Source of the DNA: Porodaedalea pini
Lineage: Eukaryota; Basidiomycota; Agaricomycetes; Hymenochaetales; Hymenochaetaceae
NCBI GenBank assembly: GCA_002794775.1
Contig: NBAY01000053.1
Coordinates: forward strand, 62,001 to 126,000
DNA length: 64,000 nt
Direction of reading: 5' to 3'
Shown here: piece by piece, positions 19,001-30,100 of the stretch
Layout of the letters: each line of letters opens with the position of its first letter
How positions within the stretch are numbered: position 1 is the first letter of the stretch
Notes under the pieces: model-generated
What the model saw: the letters and a program-made list of their open reading frames with translations, nothing else
Database searches by the model: none
What the model was told of the DNA's origin: nothing
Program-made: the position numbers and the translations under genes

Positions 19001-19673
19001 CTCTACCAACATGTCGGCAGAAGAATTCGCGAAGCACATCAAGGAGACCCATCGCGCGGCAAGGGACAATCTGGTCAAGGCAGCAGAAGACATGAAACGC
19101 TACCATGACCGGACGGCAGGAGCATCGGTGGAATACAAGGCTGGCGACAAGGTCTTCCTTGACGGGCGAAACATCAGTACGGACTCGCCGACAAAGAAAC
19201 TTGCAGACAAATGGTACGGCCCCTTTGACGTCGTCGACAAGGTAGGAGCGAGCGCGTACAAGCTCAAACTCCCGAAGCGATGGAAAAAGGTCCACCCTGT
19301 CTTCAACGAAGCCCTGTTGAAACCCGCCGTTGAACCGTCGTTTGAGAGCCAGAAGCTACCGCCACCGCCACCACCGGAAATCGTCGACAACGAAGAGGAA
19401 TACGAGGTTGAAGAGGTCATTGACTCACGTCTGCACCGAGGTAAACTACAGTACCTCGTCAAGTGGGTCGGGTACAACGAACCGACCTGGCAACCGGAGA
19501 CGGACTTTGGCGAGAACGCAAAGGAGGCAATTGCTGAATTCTACCTCAAACACCCCGGTGCTCCCCGCAAACTCGATATCCCTCGCTCACGACTCCGTCC
19601 GCTCTTCGTCGACACCGAGCCAGACGACCGCGATCTTGGTTGGTCGGGACGCCCAACCTTGAGGGGGGGGTAA
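16017..19673 (+). CDS. pol: Pol polyprotein (PR-RT-RH-IN-chromodomain), Gypsy copy 2
   Basis: Open from 16017 in the -1 frame relative to gag, without its own ATG. Same domain order as copy 1: protease DSG motif, YLDD reverse transcriptase, RNase H, HHCC and DD35E integrase, GPF motif, chromodomain. It keeps the family-like 'NWPVPRN' and 'SYRQARW' where copy 1 has changes. The frame ends GRPTLRGG with TAA as the three bases just before the 3' LTR, so the 8-G polypurine tract also encodes the C-terminus. No lesion was found. Confidence 0.93.
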   Translation, partial: LAGFCEWSGVAIGATDREEQGTLNPDSLKYNQPSVQHVDANDVDGFPEYEVPTGVKRSEGYEQLFMRGTGGRQLDLLLNVGHSVKGEVREVDAHALVDSGCTGSCIDVRFVERYGLETKRYIRPLAVLNADGTHNEAGLIEEYVDVELTIGHHKEQIVLAVTSLASSNIFLGYDWLQRHNPEVNWKTGTLDFTRCPGECVVEKNNEEGMRRVWRAAEETRRVREVRMDKESWPAYLNDYADVFSEKGFEKLPEHRPWDHVIDLKPDFKPSDCKIYPLTPTEQQSLKDFLDENLKSGRIRRSISPMASPFFFIKKADKSLRPIQDYRKLNDGTIKNKYPLPLIDELVDKVKKAKYITKLDLRWGYYNIRIREGDEWKAAFRTNMGLFEPTVMFFGLCNAPATFQAFVNHIFKELIYANLIIVYLDDILILSETIEEHIDTSRRVLQILRENGLYLKPEKCEFDAKVVKYLGHIIGNGEIKADPAKTEAIANWPVPRNLKQLQQFLGMGNWLRRFIKDYSKVVHPLTSLTGKKDWVWETEQQEAFEELRRRLCSPPVLAIANDEGPFRVEADSSNFALGGVLLQKQEGKWRVIAYRSEALLPAERNYEIYDKEMLAIVSALKEWRQYLLGARHTIEIWSDHANLTYFRSAQKLSYRQARWRTELEEFDFHLEHKSGKTMGKADLLSRKAGYDKGQDDNDGIVFIKEKWLNRGIVRTSRDEVLERVGEAQRAQDESERPTNMVEVDGLWRMKGKVYVPSTMKEAVLRECHDSTLAGHPGSSKTVELVRRDFWWASMFSDVRTYVRGCDRCQRTKALRASRSRPLHPNAVPEGPWEIVTVDLIGELPDSKGHNAICVFVDRFSKQMHAIPTTTKLSAEGMAQLYRDHVFRLHGLPKKIIHDRGTQFDASMMRELYKLLHIEGNPSTAYHPQTDGQTERVNQELEQYLRLFVDHRQSDWKDWLPLAEFAYNNREHSATKMSPFYANTGRHPRSFDAVRTSSTNMSAEEFAKHIKETHRAARDNLVKAAEDMKRYHDRTAGASVEYKAGDKVFLDGRNISTDSPTKKLADKWYGPFDVVDKVGASAYKLKLPKRWKKVHPVFNEALLKPAVEPSFESQKLPPPPPPEIVDNEEEYEVEEVIDSRLHRGKLQYLVKWVGYNEPTWQPETDFGENAKEAIAEFYLKHPGAPRKLDIPRSRLRPLFVDTEPDDRDLGWSGRPTLRGG
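16023..16065 (+). promoter_or_regulatory. Probable -1 ribosomal frameshift signal, Gypsy copy 2
   Basis: GGGTTTT heptamer at 16023-16029 in gag phase, 6-nt spacer, GGTCAG/CTGACC stem. Conserved although a neighbouring gag codon differs from copy 1. Confidence 0.65.
19659..19673 (+). promoter_or_regulatory. Polypurine tract, Gypsy copy 2
   Basis: TTGAGGGGGGGGTAA next to the 3' LTR. It doubles as the last pol codons and stop. Confidence 0.8.
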
Positions 19674-20097
19674 TGTCAGGACTCGAACTTCCCCTTTTCT
19701 TTATTTCCCCTTTTCCTTTTTCGTTTCTGTTAATTGCTCCTTTTCATTATCTTTAATCATCTTTCCAATCACTTCCCACACTCCCTCTACACGACCTTCA
19801 TTCGTTCCATTCCCACTCGTTATGTAATGTTAGGTAATATAGTCTCACGGTCGTCGCTATATAAGGTCTCAGGAATCGCATGAACTCCTTGTTCTGCTTT
19901 TCCTCTTACCTCCGCGTCGACCTAGGTGAGACTCGTCCCCCTTGTATTAGTCTAGTCTTGTATTAATCCTCTTACCTCCGCGTCGACCTAGCCTGAGTAC
20001 AGCGTGTCCCGAGCTCCCGCTCGAGTATAGCACGTCCCAGACGACAGTCAGCCGAGGCCTGCCCAGTCCGAGTCGTCTCCCGGACTCCCGCCTAACA
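19674..20097 (+). repeat. 3' LTR of Gypsy copy 2
   Basis: 424 bp. No difference from the 5' LTR of this copy was seen by eye. Confidence 0.95.
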
Positions 20098-20136
20098 CCA
20101 GGTCTGGTCCTGGGTCCAGCGGTCCATGGACCGGAC
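20098..20136. repeat. GGACC/GGTCC-rich repeat, copy 2 right part
   Basis: Begins with the CCAGG target duplication and continues the GGTCC/GGACC words of 13727-13839. Joining the two restores one uninterrupted repeat. Confidence 0.65.
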
Positions 20137-20530
20137 AACAGCAACTATACTCTTTGAGAACACCTCTACGGTACCATCTTTGAAGGAGCAACTGTGCCTA
20201 TCGACAATACATGTCTTTTTATGCATGTGGCGGTCATCATGTTCCTGTCAAATAGAAAGATAGAGGACTCGGATAAAGAAACTAAAACACGAAGATTGAA
20301 AGGGCTCGAAGAGGCTCCTTCTTCCATTTGTAACTATCTGGCTGTGGGGTTCAATGAAATAAACTTATATGCAGTATATTATTTGGTCCTTGGTATGTGA
20401 AAGGAAATTTTCGCACATTTGGATACATTGATCAAGGCAGATCATCGTCAATCATACCCGTGATCATGTGGTCACCTGATCTTGACGAATATTTGCCCAG
20501 GCAAAAATCCGTCAGTCACAGTCACACTAC

Positions 20531-21196
20531 ATGGTCACACCTTGTGACATGGCACACAAACGTCAAGAAAGCAAAGGACAACCAATGGAGGTTGATCCCC
20601 AATGCACCAAGTGCATGCTACTACAGAACGTAGCACAGAAGGTCCCAGAACTCCTGAAGACAATAGGATTAATGGACCAGGACGTCACATTACGAGCACA
20701 CAAGTGGGAAGGCCAATCCCCATACTTTGAAACAGGACAGGCAATCTACTATTGAGATGCCAAGACATATAAAGTCCATATCAGTAAAGAAGAACGTGGC
20801 ATGGAGAACTACAAATGGGATACAGTCATCCAATACAATAAGGAGCCACATGAAGAATGCAGGAACTGCAAAATGATGATACGGATACCTACCCTGAGTC
20901 CAGTACAAGGGAATGATGTACCAATACACATAACGACAGCACTCAAGCACTGCTGGGCATACCTCAGGGACATAAAGCATCAAGGCACGATTACGCTATA
21001 CGAATTCAAGCACGTGTCAGGAAGACGAACATTCAAGATCACTCTAGCCCTAGGAGTACATGACCCACCGTTTACAATGGAGACATGCCTTGGCGGAGCA
21101 GCCCTATCACCGAATGGATCTGACACTGAATGGCGATCCAAGAATAACCCATGGGTCCACATGGTTATCCCCAAGGGATTTGAATGGGAGGAATGA
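20531..21196 (+). pseudogene. Unrecognised transposon-associated ORF with an in-frame TGA
   Basis: One frame reads through 20531-21196 except for a TGA at 20753-20755. The parts contain 'DPQCTKCMLLQNVAQKVPEL', 'HEECRNCKMMIRIPTLSP' and 'PFTMETCLGGAALSPNG'. The CxxC pairs are visible, but no family was recognised. An LTR-like sequence follows downstream, so this is probably the internal relic of an older retroelement. The stop and the missing flanks suggest it is dead. Confidence 0.4.
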
Positions 21197-21363
21197 ACAC
21201 CCGAGCGCAGCAATGCAACCCGATAGGCTATGCAGTGCCACAACCGAGGAAGACGCTTCGAGAAGCAGGGAAGTAAAGCCCTGATATAGAAGCACACGGG
21301 AGAAGCAGGAGGTTAATTAAACTGAAGCATGTGGAGAACGTGGGAGCCCAACTACCGAATCAG

Positions 21364-21965
21364 TGATGTACTCACCCGAGCGCGCGGGTCATGACATCAC
21401 ATGACTCACACCGCAGTCTAAATTGCAGAATGCAAGAAAACCATTGGATGGAGTACATGTGCATACATCCCCACCGCAGCAGCCAAGTGCTGCGGCCACC
21501 TGAAACATAGGAAGGAAACAGAAGGGCATCTGGTTGGACAGAACGTAAAGAAATTAGAAATCCAGTAGGCTATATAAGGCCGAGTAACTAGCACCCCAGA
21601 TCCCCATTCTCTATCGCTTTTACATTCCTTTCAGAAGGTTACAGAACACTGCTACTTCTTACCTCTACCTCTACATCTATAACTACCACTGTGTAATATC
21701 CTCCTTGGTTGAATAATGAGTCCGCCCCATACTGGGTTGAGGATTTGTCCCAAGTTGAATAAGGATTGACTTTGATTGAGTAGACCCTCGGCTATGCTAT
21801 GCTTAGAAGGTTCCTCTCATTGTCCACAGAACCAAGTCTGGTTGAGTGCATCTCGGCTACGCCAAGCCTTGCAGTTTGCCTCCTAGACAACATCGCAGCA
21901 TAACCGAATGTCTCTCGACCCTCTAGGGCATTACCTCCCCTATCTGCTGTAACTAAGTGCTTTCA
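21364..21965 (+). repeat. LTR-like sequence of an older retroelement
   Basis: Starts TGATGTACTCACCC after a purine-rich stretch (GAAGCAGGAGG near 21302) and contains a TATATAAGG box near 21572. The 3' end and any target duplication could not be fixed, so the limits are approximate. Confidence 0.4.
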
Positions 21966-22189
21966 ATACCAACCTCAGGCTCCACCTGATAAGGGCAGCG
22001 AAGGAGAAGCTGGTTACAGGATCGGTCGAAGATAAGTAAAGTCGTCTCGGTAATACACCACTCAGAGGACCATACAGTCCGGAAGGCAACACCTTCGTGG
22101 TTAAAGAATTGGAATATTCGCCCGACCCTAACAGTATGAAGCTTATTGTAGTTAGTATAACATACTTCATTTAGCAAGTGATGTTTCTT

Positions 22190-23292
22190 ACATTTTATAA
22201 AGAAATACTCCAAATTATCCCAAAGGTCTGAATGCGCTCCCTCCATGTGAGACGCAAAATCCTGGGCACAAAACTGCCAGAAACCTGCACGTCTCAATTT
22301 TTCTTTATCAGACCAGTTTTGGAAGACCCTAAATGGATCTTTGTAAGCATGAACCTCTGCAAGTACTCTTGCAGATGCGGTCTTGTAGAACCTCTGGCAT
22401 TCATCTCGATTACAGACGGATTGCAGTTGCTTTCTGTCATGTAAATATTGGAGCACAGGAAATTTGAAGATGTGTGGTTGTCACAGTGTAAGTGGTTGAG
22501 CAGAAGAAGGTCTTCCTGTTTCAGGACTTTCCATGGCATGCAAATTGTGAGTTGAGATGACTTTAGGCATGGCAGGTTCATCTAGACCTTTGTTTGGATT
22601 GAATTCATCACGATCTAAGTCAGGGTTGGCCACAAAGAGTTGATAAAATGCAGCAGTAAGAATGCAAGGCATTCTAAAGTCTCTCAAAAGTTGACTCCAC
22701 TGCCAGCTCTGATAAGATCATCCTAAGTGGTGTCAATGAGTGCCTCTTGTCTACATCTTACAGCACCCAGTTTTTCTCAATTTTGTCTCTTTTGGCTATG
22801 ATTAAATCCTAAAAATAATCACATTCATCCAGATTCTTGCACCAAGCAGCATGTATGACCTCCATAACCAGTTTTTTTGAGGTCAGTCATTTTGTACTTC
22901 CTCACCAGATGTAATGGCCTGTCAATGCAAAAAGGAAGGTTTGGGTCATATCTATCAAACTGCACAGATCTGGTCATTACTTTAAGTATCAAAATTCTAA
23001 TGAATAAAATTTAAATGGATCTCATGGGACTCACGTTGGTTTGTACAATATCCCCAGCAGCTTCTCCCAGTCACCATTGGAACTGACTTGAAAATCTCAG
23101 CATTTCCAGTGTGCAGAAAAGAAACAAAAAGTATGTTCATAAAGATGGTAGAGTTTTGCAATGACAGATTTATGGATGTGAAAGAGGATGGCCACATCAT
23201 GAGCTGATGAGTTGATGCATAAGATGATGTTTCCATTGAACATCCACAATTCAGGATGCCTTTCCCTAGTTTGTACTGGGCCATAATAATAC
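22190..23292 (-). pseudogene. BTB/POZ-domain protein gene, decayed
   Basis: The N-terminal piece 'RHPELWMFNGNIILCINSS' then FHIHKSVIAK is the usual start of the BTB proteins that are expanded in mushrooms. It continues in another frame as 'NSTIFMNILFVSFLHTGNAE' and IFKSVPMV, then in a third as DWEKLLGILYKP, ending at a GTGAGT donor. After that intron come 'PLHLVRKYKMTDLKKT', 'LLRDFRMPCILTAAFYQLFV', 'CQRFYKTASARVLAEVHAYK' and 'EGAHSDLWDNLEYFFIK', before a GTAAGA donor. Frame changes inside the short BTB exon without introns suggest small indels. BTB domains dimerise and often serve as Cul3 adaptors. It lies in the transposon-rich block. Confidence 0.5.
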
Positions 23293-24129
23293 CTATATGA
23301 AATTATGAATAAGTATACTCAGAGGTGGCAAGAGATGTTCTGGAGGTTCAGAATCAACCTTAGGCTCTTACTAATAAATAACTTAGTAACATACATTCTG
23401 GACTTCTGGAACTCAGCTACCTCCTTAATACCAATACATTATATGATAGTACTCTGAGTACAATTGTAGTCAGAACAAGATACAAAACTCAGTGTGGTTT
23501 TAGATTCTCAAAATGTTGATTTTTGCATGACCAGTTACAAGAATAAGCCTGCCTTTTCCATACACATTAGTGCATTTCCATGCTTTTGAGTAGAAGTTTA
23601 AATTCTTCAGTTGAGGATTTGGCCACCTTGACTATCCCAATAAGAGAATTGTGTTAATAATCATATAATTTGCCATACCTAATCATATACTATGTTCAGT
23701 AGGTTTATTTTGGAGGCTTTCAAGACTGTTAACAATGCTGTAAATGCAATCAAACTTGCCATAAGAATATACAGGAAGCTTTCAGACTGCTCTGCTCAAA
23801 GAAAAGATTCTGGTCTTGATGAACCAACTTTTCCAACAGCTGGATTTTGGCCGCCGATCCGTTCCAAATGGGGAAAGCACTTAGCCTAGGGTCTGTGACA
23901 GTGATGTGACTACAGTTTGTCGAGTTTAACTTTCATATCTTCTCGCTGCTTGTCGACTTGCTCTCAACTCCGCTTTCTCTCTCCTGGTTGGCCATCCGGC
24001 ATATTCGGAGCGGGCTTGTACAAGTAAACTGGGTCTGTGAAGTTTAAGCGAGGAGTAATAAGAAAAAGGGTGGAATGTAGAACCGACTCTTATCAATCAA
24101 AACAGCTGATCGGCCGCACTGCAGCAACA
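23293..24129. other. Intergenic, no gene seen
   Basis: AT-rich with short frames only. It separates the BTB relic from the ABC gene. Confidence 0.3.
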
Positions 24130-27100
24130 ATGGAGCTCGTCATTCCAGCAATTCAACAGGTAGAGGTCAAGGGCATCGGTGAGGTACAGGCATGCCGAGC
24201 TTTCACCTTGAAGTTGGTATTTACTATGTTGTTGTGCGCTGCTCAGTGCACTCGTCTTTTTATTGGAGAGTCATCCAAATGAGAGGGCGTTTAAGCTGCC
24301 GACCTACAACGATGGCGAACTCAATGGTACGATGGAGTCTGACGACCCATTCGATGTGACGAAGCCCGAAGATGTAATTTACGGTTATCCTATACGAGAG
24401 GAGGAATTCTGGACAAAGGTGCGTGGTTAATGTTGGTTTTCGTAATTTATTTCTGAGTTGATTTAACAGATTCGAGTGCGAAAACTCATGCTGTTGGGAG
24501 TCATGGCGGCTTTGATCATGGTACAGATCTTTGCGCTTGGGTGGACCATTGTTGTCGACGAAAGTATAAGAGACATCGCTTCCAGCGTTCTGCATACAGC
24601 GTTCTCTCTGTACATGCTTATACTGTCAGCGCTCGCCTTCGGGCATTCTGAAATATACTAGCATGGGCGCTTCATCGACCACTTAGCCGCACTATCGACA
24701 TCTGCTCTCGTTATCCTATTGGCAATCACCATTTTGCCTTCACGGCTTGTATGGGAGCTGCCGCAGCGGATTACCTGGTACATCTCTCTCTCGCTTTGGC
24801 TCCTGGCATTCTGGCTATCCGCACGCATGAAGCGTGGACCCGCGTTACACTTCCCGTCCGATCGAGTCTACTCGGACAAGATTCTCGCAGGCACGACGAC
24901 CTTTGCGGAGGACAATGTTTGCGGTATTGTCAACGCGTCTCCATGGGAGGTCGTCCTTTTCTCATATACAACCGAAGTCGTCATGCTTGGCTACACTTCC
25001 GAGAGCCTTGAGATCGGTGATCTGCCGATCGTGCCAGCCAGCACGCGTGCGACCATGCTTTTCTCGCGTATGAAGGCCGCATTGCGCAAGTACCGTTTAC
25101 GCGTTGCGCGCACAGGGTCTGGGTGGCAGTTGGCGTACCGCATCGTGCGTGTTAATAGCCGCTTGCTGATAATCCAAATGTTGCTGGTTGTCCTCTCGGC
25201 TGTGCTCCCTTACACGCCCGCGTTCTTCCTGCGGCTACTCGTCGCGTACCTTGAGTCGGATCCGGAGCGAAAGGAACCCTCATGGGGTTGGGTGTACTGT
25301 GCGGGCCTTTTTGCATTCAATGCGCTCACGTACCTCGTTACCGGCCAGTTATGGTCACTCTCGACGACAAGTATCCAGGTCTCCAATTCACGTGCAGCTC
25401 AACACCATACTCTTTGCAAAAACCCTAGTCGAAAGGACATCGCGTCTTCAGCAGCCGCGAACTCAGACAAGAAAGCTGACAAGACGTCTGACGGTGATAA
25501 AAAAGATGTGGAGGAGGGAGAGTTCTCGAGCAAGCACAGATCATGACACTCATGACGGTTGACGTCGACCGTGTCAGCGAGGTCGCATGGCATTTCTTTG
25601 CGCTAATAAGTGCGTGGTTATCTATCGTCAACGTATCTTTAATAGTCGACGATATACATATCAATGACAGACTCTCCAATCGAAATTTCGATTGGCACGA
25701 TCTTTCTACGGTGTATACAAGCTTCTCGATATGTTGCTTGTGAAGGTCATGAACGTTCTCACCAATGTTAATGTAGGCTTACAGGCGTCTCATGTTTCAT
25801 CGGTCTGGTTGTCACTTGCTTGTCCTTGCCCATGAACCATTATGCGAGCAAGGCTGTCGTTGTCGCTCAGGACAATCTCATGAAAGCCCGTGACGAGCGC
25901 GTTGCACCTATAAATGAAGTAGATTTTCTCTGTTTCCATTTATCGAGCATATATCGGACTCATTGTTTGCTAGGTCCTCGGTGCTATCAGGATGCTCAAG
26001 GTCAGATCTCTCCGATGCACTCCATTGTCCTAGTACTCATTATTGACCTAGTTCATGGCATGGGAACGGAGCTTTGAAGCTCGTGTCCTAAAGATTCGTG
26101 AGAAGGAGCTCAGGTACCAGCGCTTGAACTACATTATTGAGGTATGTGCAAAAGCGTATTTGAGTCGAACGAGTCGTTAGCTTTGATCCAAGACACTTTT
26201 CAACGGCATTCGGTACGTTCTTGAGACTTACTTCGTAACGATCTGACGCGTTTTTGACTTTGAGCTGGGTCTTAGGAGCACCTCTCCTCTGCTAGTGACG
26301 CTCGTGTCTTTCTGGCACTTCACAGTCATTCGCCATCAGACGCTGACCCCATCGATTGCGTTTACTTCCGCGCGTAGAATTTTATCAAGCTATTGCAACA
26401 TCGTCGACTAATTCGACCTTATAGATTGCCGGTGCGTTATAAGTTGAACATTGTGGAAATATTGACTGACTCATTCCGATGGCCCTGGAAGTCTTTTCGG
26501 AACTTAGATTTACGCTGAACGCCCTGCCGGAGGCGTTTATCAACATGCTGCAGAGCTTCGTCTCCCTTCGGCGTATCGAGAAGTATCTTGGTACCGCAGA
26601 GGTAGCGGCGGTCGACCCGCTCGACGGCGTGCAGCACTCGATTGTGTTCCAGTCGGCGACAGTGACATGGCCACAAGACAGATCGGGATCGTTGAGCACC
26701 GTACCCTCAGCCGCGTCGATCCCGCGCCGCAAGTTTTCGCTGATCGATCTTACTCTTGAGTTCCCAGTCGGTGAGCTGTCGCTTATTTGTAGCAAGCTGG
26801 GCTCTGGAAAGACTTTGCTTCCCCTCTGTGCGTTGCGCATTTCGATGTTTGTGTGCTGGACTCCGCACTGAAAATATCTCATATTCAGCTCTGTTGGGAG
26901 AAGCAGATCTTCTCGCGGGACAGATCAGCTGCCCGCGCTCGCCTCCGAACGTCATAGCCTCTTTCGTAGGAACTGTTCCGTCGCCCGAGGACTGGATAGT
27001 CGGCGGTGTGTGTGTGTATGTGCCACAAGTGCGCATCCTCTTGACATCTTTTGCCCTTTTTTTGTTAGTGCTAATCCGCGCTTTCGTAGGCTGCTTGGCC

Positions 27101-30100
27101 GCAGAATGCGACCATTAAAGGTATGATGGGAATGATTACGGAACTGGTCAGCATGCTTACGACAACCCCCTTACTAGAAAACGTACTTTTCAACCTCCCG
27201 TACGTGGCAGACAGGTATCAAAAAACATTGGAGGGGCGTTCTCATACTAATTCCTAGAGTCTCGATATCTGATTCTTTTAATCTTGTAGGCATGCGCGCT
27301 TGTAAACGACCTGAAAATTCTCGAAGACGGTGACGGGTCCGAGATTGGAGAACGAGGTGTACGTACACTGTTTGTCCCACCAACGTGAACAGAAGGTGTA
27401 TTGAAAGTTTTTCAGGTCAATCTGTCCGGAGGTCAAAAAGCGAGAGGTTGGTTGTCTAAGGATAGTCTCCATATACGCTTTTACTGAGACGTTCCAGTCT
27501 CTCTTGCCCGCGCTGTGTACTCGCGTTCTTCTGTTCTGCTTCTTGATGATGTTCTTTCAGCCGGTTCGCACTTCTATTTGTGCTTAACGTAGCTCAAAGG
27601 TTCTTATGTTTATCGTAGTTGACGCGCACACGGCACACCATCTGTATCATGAGTGTCTCAGAGGCGAACTCTTGAAAGGAAGGACGGTCATTCTTGTTTC
27701 GCACCATGTTCAATTATGCGCACCTAACGCGAGCTACGTGGTCTCGTTAGATAACGGTCGGCTGTCGTTCGCTGGTAACTCTGAAGAGTTTAAGGCGTCT
27801 GGCACCATGGCGGGATTCGTCCAATCCGACCAGGTCGGAGACGCCGAAGGCAAGGCCAGAGAAGAGAAGAATATTCCAGAGGAGAAAACTATTGAAGACC
27901 TGCCTTCCAAAGCTGCCTCATCCACTGCCTCTCTCGATGAGCCATTCGACGATACTTCACCAGACTCAGAGACGGACTCCACGCTCGCTGCTTCAAGCGT
28001 AGCAGACCCTAAAGTGCCGGAAAAGAAGGCGCCGCGTAAGTTGATTGAAGAGGAGAAGCGTGCAGTCGGGCGCATCGGCAAGGACATCTGGAAAGCATAT
28101 TTCTTTGCTGTGGGCGGCAGTATATACTGGGTTATTTTCATTTTCTCCATCATCCTCGCGGCAGCCAGCCCAGTAGTGGAAAATGGCTGGCTGAGGTAGG
28201 CTTTAAAGGTGTTCAAATATGATGTACAATATACTGATGATTTGCTGTAGCTACTGGTCGGGTCTAGCGGAAAAACATGATGACGTTAAAGGACCGCTTT
28301 ATTATGTTTCCATATATGCCCTGGTGCGCTTTCTTTCATCTAAATTACAAGTACTTTCTGACTACTCGTGCAGATTACATTCTTTGGTATGTTGCTTCGT
28401 CAGTATTTGGGACTTGGGCGTTCTGACAAGTTGTCGCAGGTCTCGTTGTCTCGACCCTTCGTTGGTTCGTGCTTTGTAAGCTGAACCTTTTAGCTAAGAT
28501 AATTGCAGTTACTTAACTTCCATTGTCGTGCTGACCAAGGGTCGATCCATGCCTCCACATTCCTTTGTAAAAGCACGTCCTCGTTGTTTCATTCGCCTAT
28601 TCAAATGTTGACATCAATTAGAATTACTGGAGACGGTATTATTTGCCCAAATTCGTTTCCATGATACTGTCTCGCGTGGTCGACTGCTGAATCGCTTCGG
28701 CAAAGACTTCGAAGGTATGGCCCTATCTACTATAACCATGCCTCTTTGTTCATCTCTTCTTGCAAGGTATCGACAGTTCGTTGTCTGACAATTTCGGACG
28801 AAGCGTCATCTATTTCACATCCGCTTGTACAACACTTGTCACCATCAGCTTCGTTGGTGGACCGGCGTTCTTCGCTGCTGCACTTGTGCTTGGATTCTTA
28901 TATTACAATGGTGAAGGGTTAACTTACCTCTCATCAGTCTGAAGCTGACGTTATGACTTTCAATTGCGAAGGTTTACGGCCAGTACAGTCGTGATATGAG
29001 AAGACTCGGTTAGTGACAAGAATAATCCGTTGGCCTTTCTATTAATCCATTTTCTCAGATTCCGTATCACGCTCACCATTGTACTCCATCTACGGAGAAA
29101 CAATATCCGGTGTACCGATATTGCGTGCCTTTGGTGCTAGCTCCAAATTCATGCGCGACATGCTCAGCTGCGTTGACACGGCACGTAGCAATTAGTAGAA
29201 GTTGCGCAAACTCTTTCTGACCTGGATGAAGAACACTAATCCGTACTACTGGCTGTGGGGTGGTAAGCAATTTCTACTCGGTGAAAGAAAGACGCTGAGA
29301 AGGTACTGCAGTGAATCGCTGGTTTCTACTCGCTTCAATCTGCTGAGCAGTGCGATCGTTGGCGTGACGGCCATTCTGGCACTCGTAAACCCCAATATTA
29401 GTGCTAGCCTTGCAGGCTTTATTCTGGCATTTGCTTCGACAGTAACCAACGACGTAAGCCGCTGTTTCAAGTTCTGACTGCTCTTTCTGACTGAAATATA
29501 TGTTTTAAAGTCACTTTTCATGGTAAGAGCATTGCTGTTTTATTCCGTGAATCATTAGCAATCTTCTTCAGGTGCGACGCTTTGTTGGGCTTGAACAATC
29601 CTTGGTACGTAGGAATGATTTTGCAAGTGAGTTCCTATTTATCAGGCTTGTAGGTTGCCGTCGAGCAAGTAAAGGAGTACTCGGAATTGCCCAAGGAAGG
29701 CCCCGAGTTCATTGAACCCAGGCCTCCCGCTTCATGGCCCTCTAAAGGTATTGTACATCTCCTATCAAAAACAAGGCATGAATGTTTAATATACATCTTA
29801 TACTAGGCTCCGTGGAATGCGAAGCCCTTGTTATCCGATATGCAGTGTGTTATATGAATTCTGGGAAAATATTTTGATTGACCAAGATACTAGCCTGATC
29901 TTCCTAACGTCTTGCATGACTTAAACCTCAAAGTAAATCCAGGCGAGAAGATTGGTATTCTTGGCCGTACAGGTGATTGGTCTGCTATCCTCTAAGCAGA
30001 AGTCGGTGAAGAAACTCACCATTTTTCTTAAATTTGTAGGCAGCGGAAAGAGTACCTTAGCCTTATCTTTCTTCCGGTTCGTGGAAGCAACTGAAGGACG

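Larger units (their letters stand above)
13840..20097 (+). mobile_element. Ty3/Gypsy chromodomain LTR retrotransposon, copy 2
   Basis: Complete 6258-bp element with 424-bp LTRs and a perfect target duplication, CCAGG (13835-13839 and 20098-20102), inserted inside a GGACC-rich repeat. Same organisation as copy 1 and near-identical internally. Its two LTRs look identical to each other by eye, but they differ from copy 1 at several clustered sites in U5. Gag and pol are open, the slippery site and stem are kept, and pol ends in TAA exactly at the LTR border. It is the better candidate for an autonomous, currently active copy. Confidence 0.95.

Noticed and set aside
5364..20097. A composite transposon or tandem duplication of one 8.5-kb unit
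   Set aside because: Each element has its own different 5-bp target duplication and distinct U5 sequence, so they are separate insertions.
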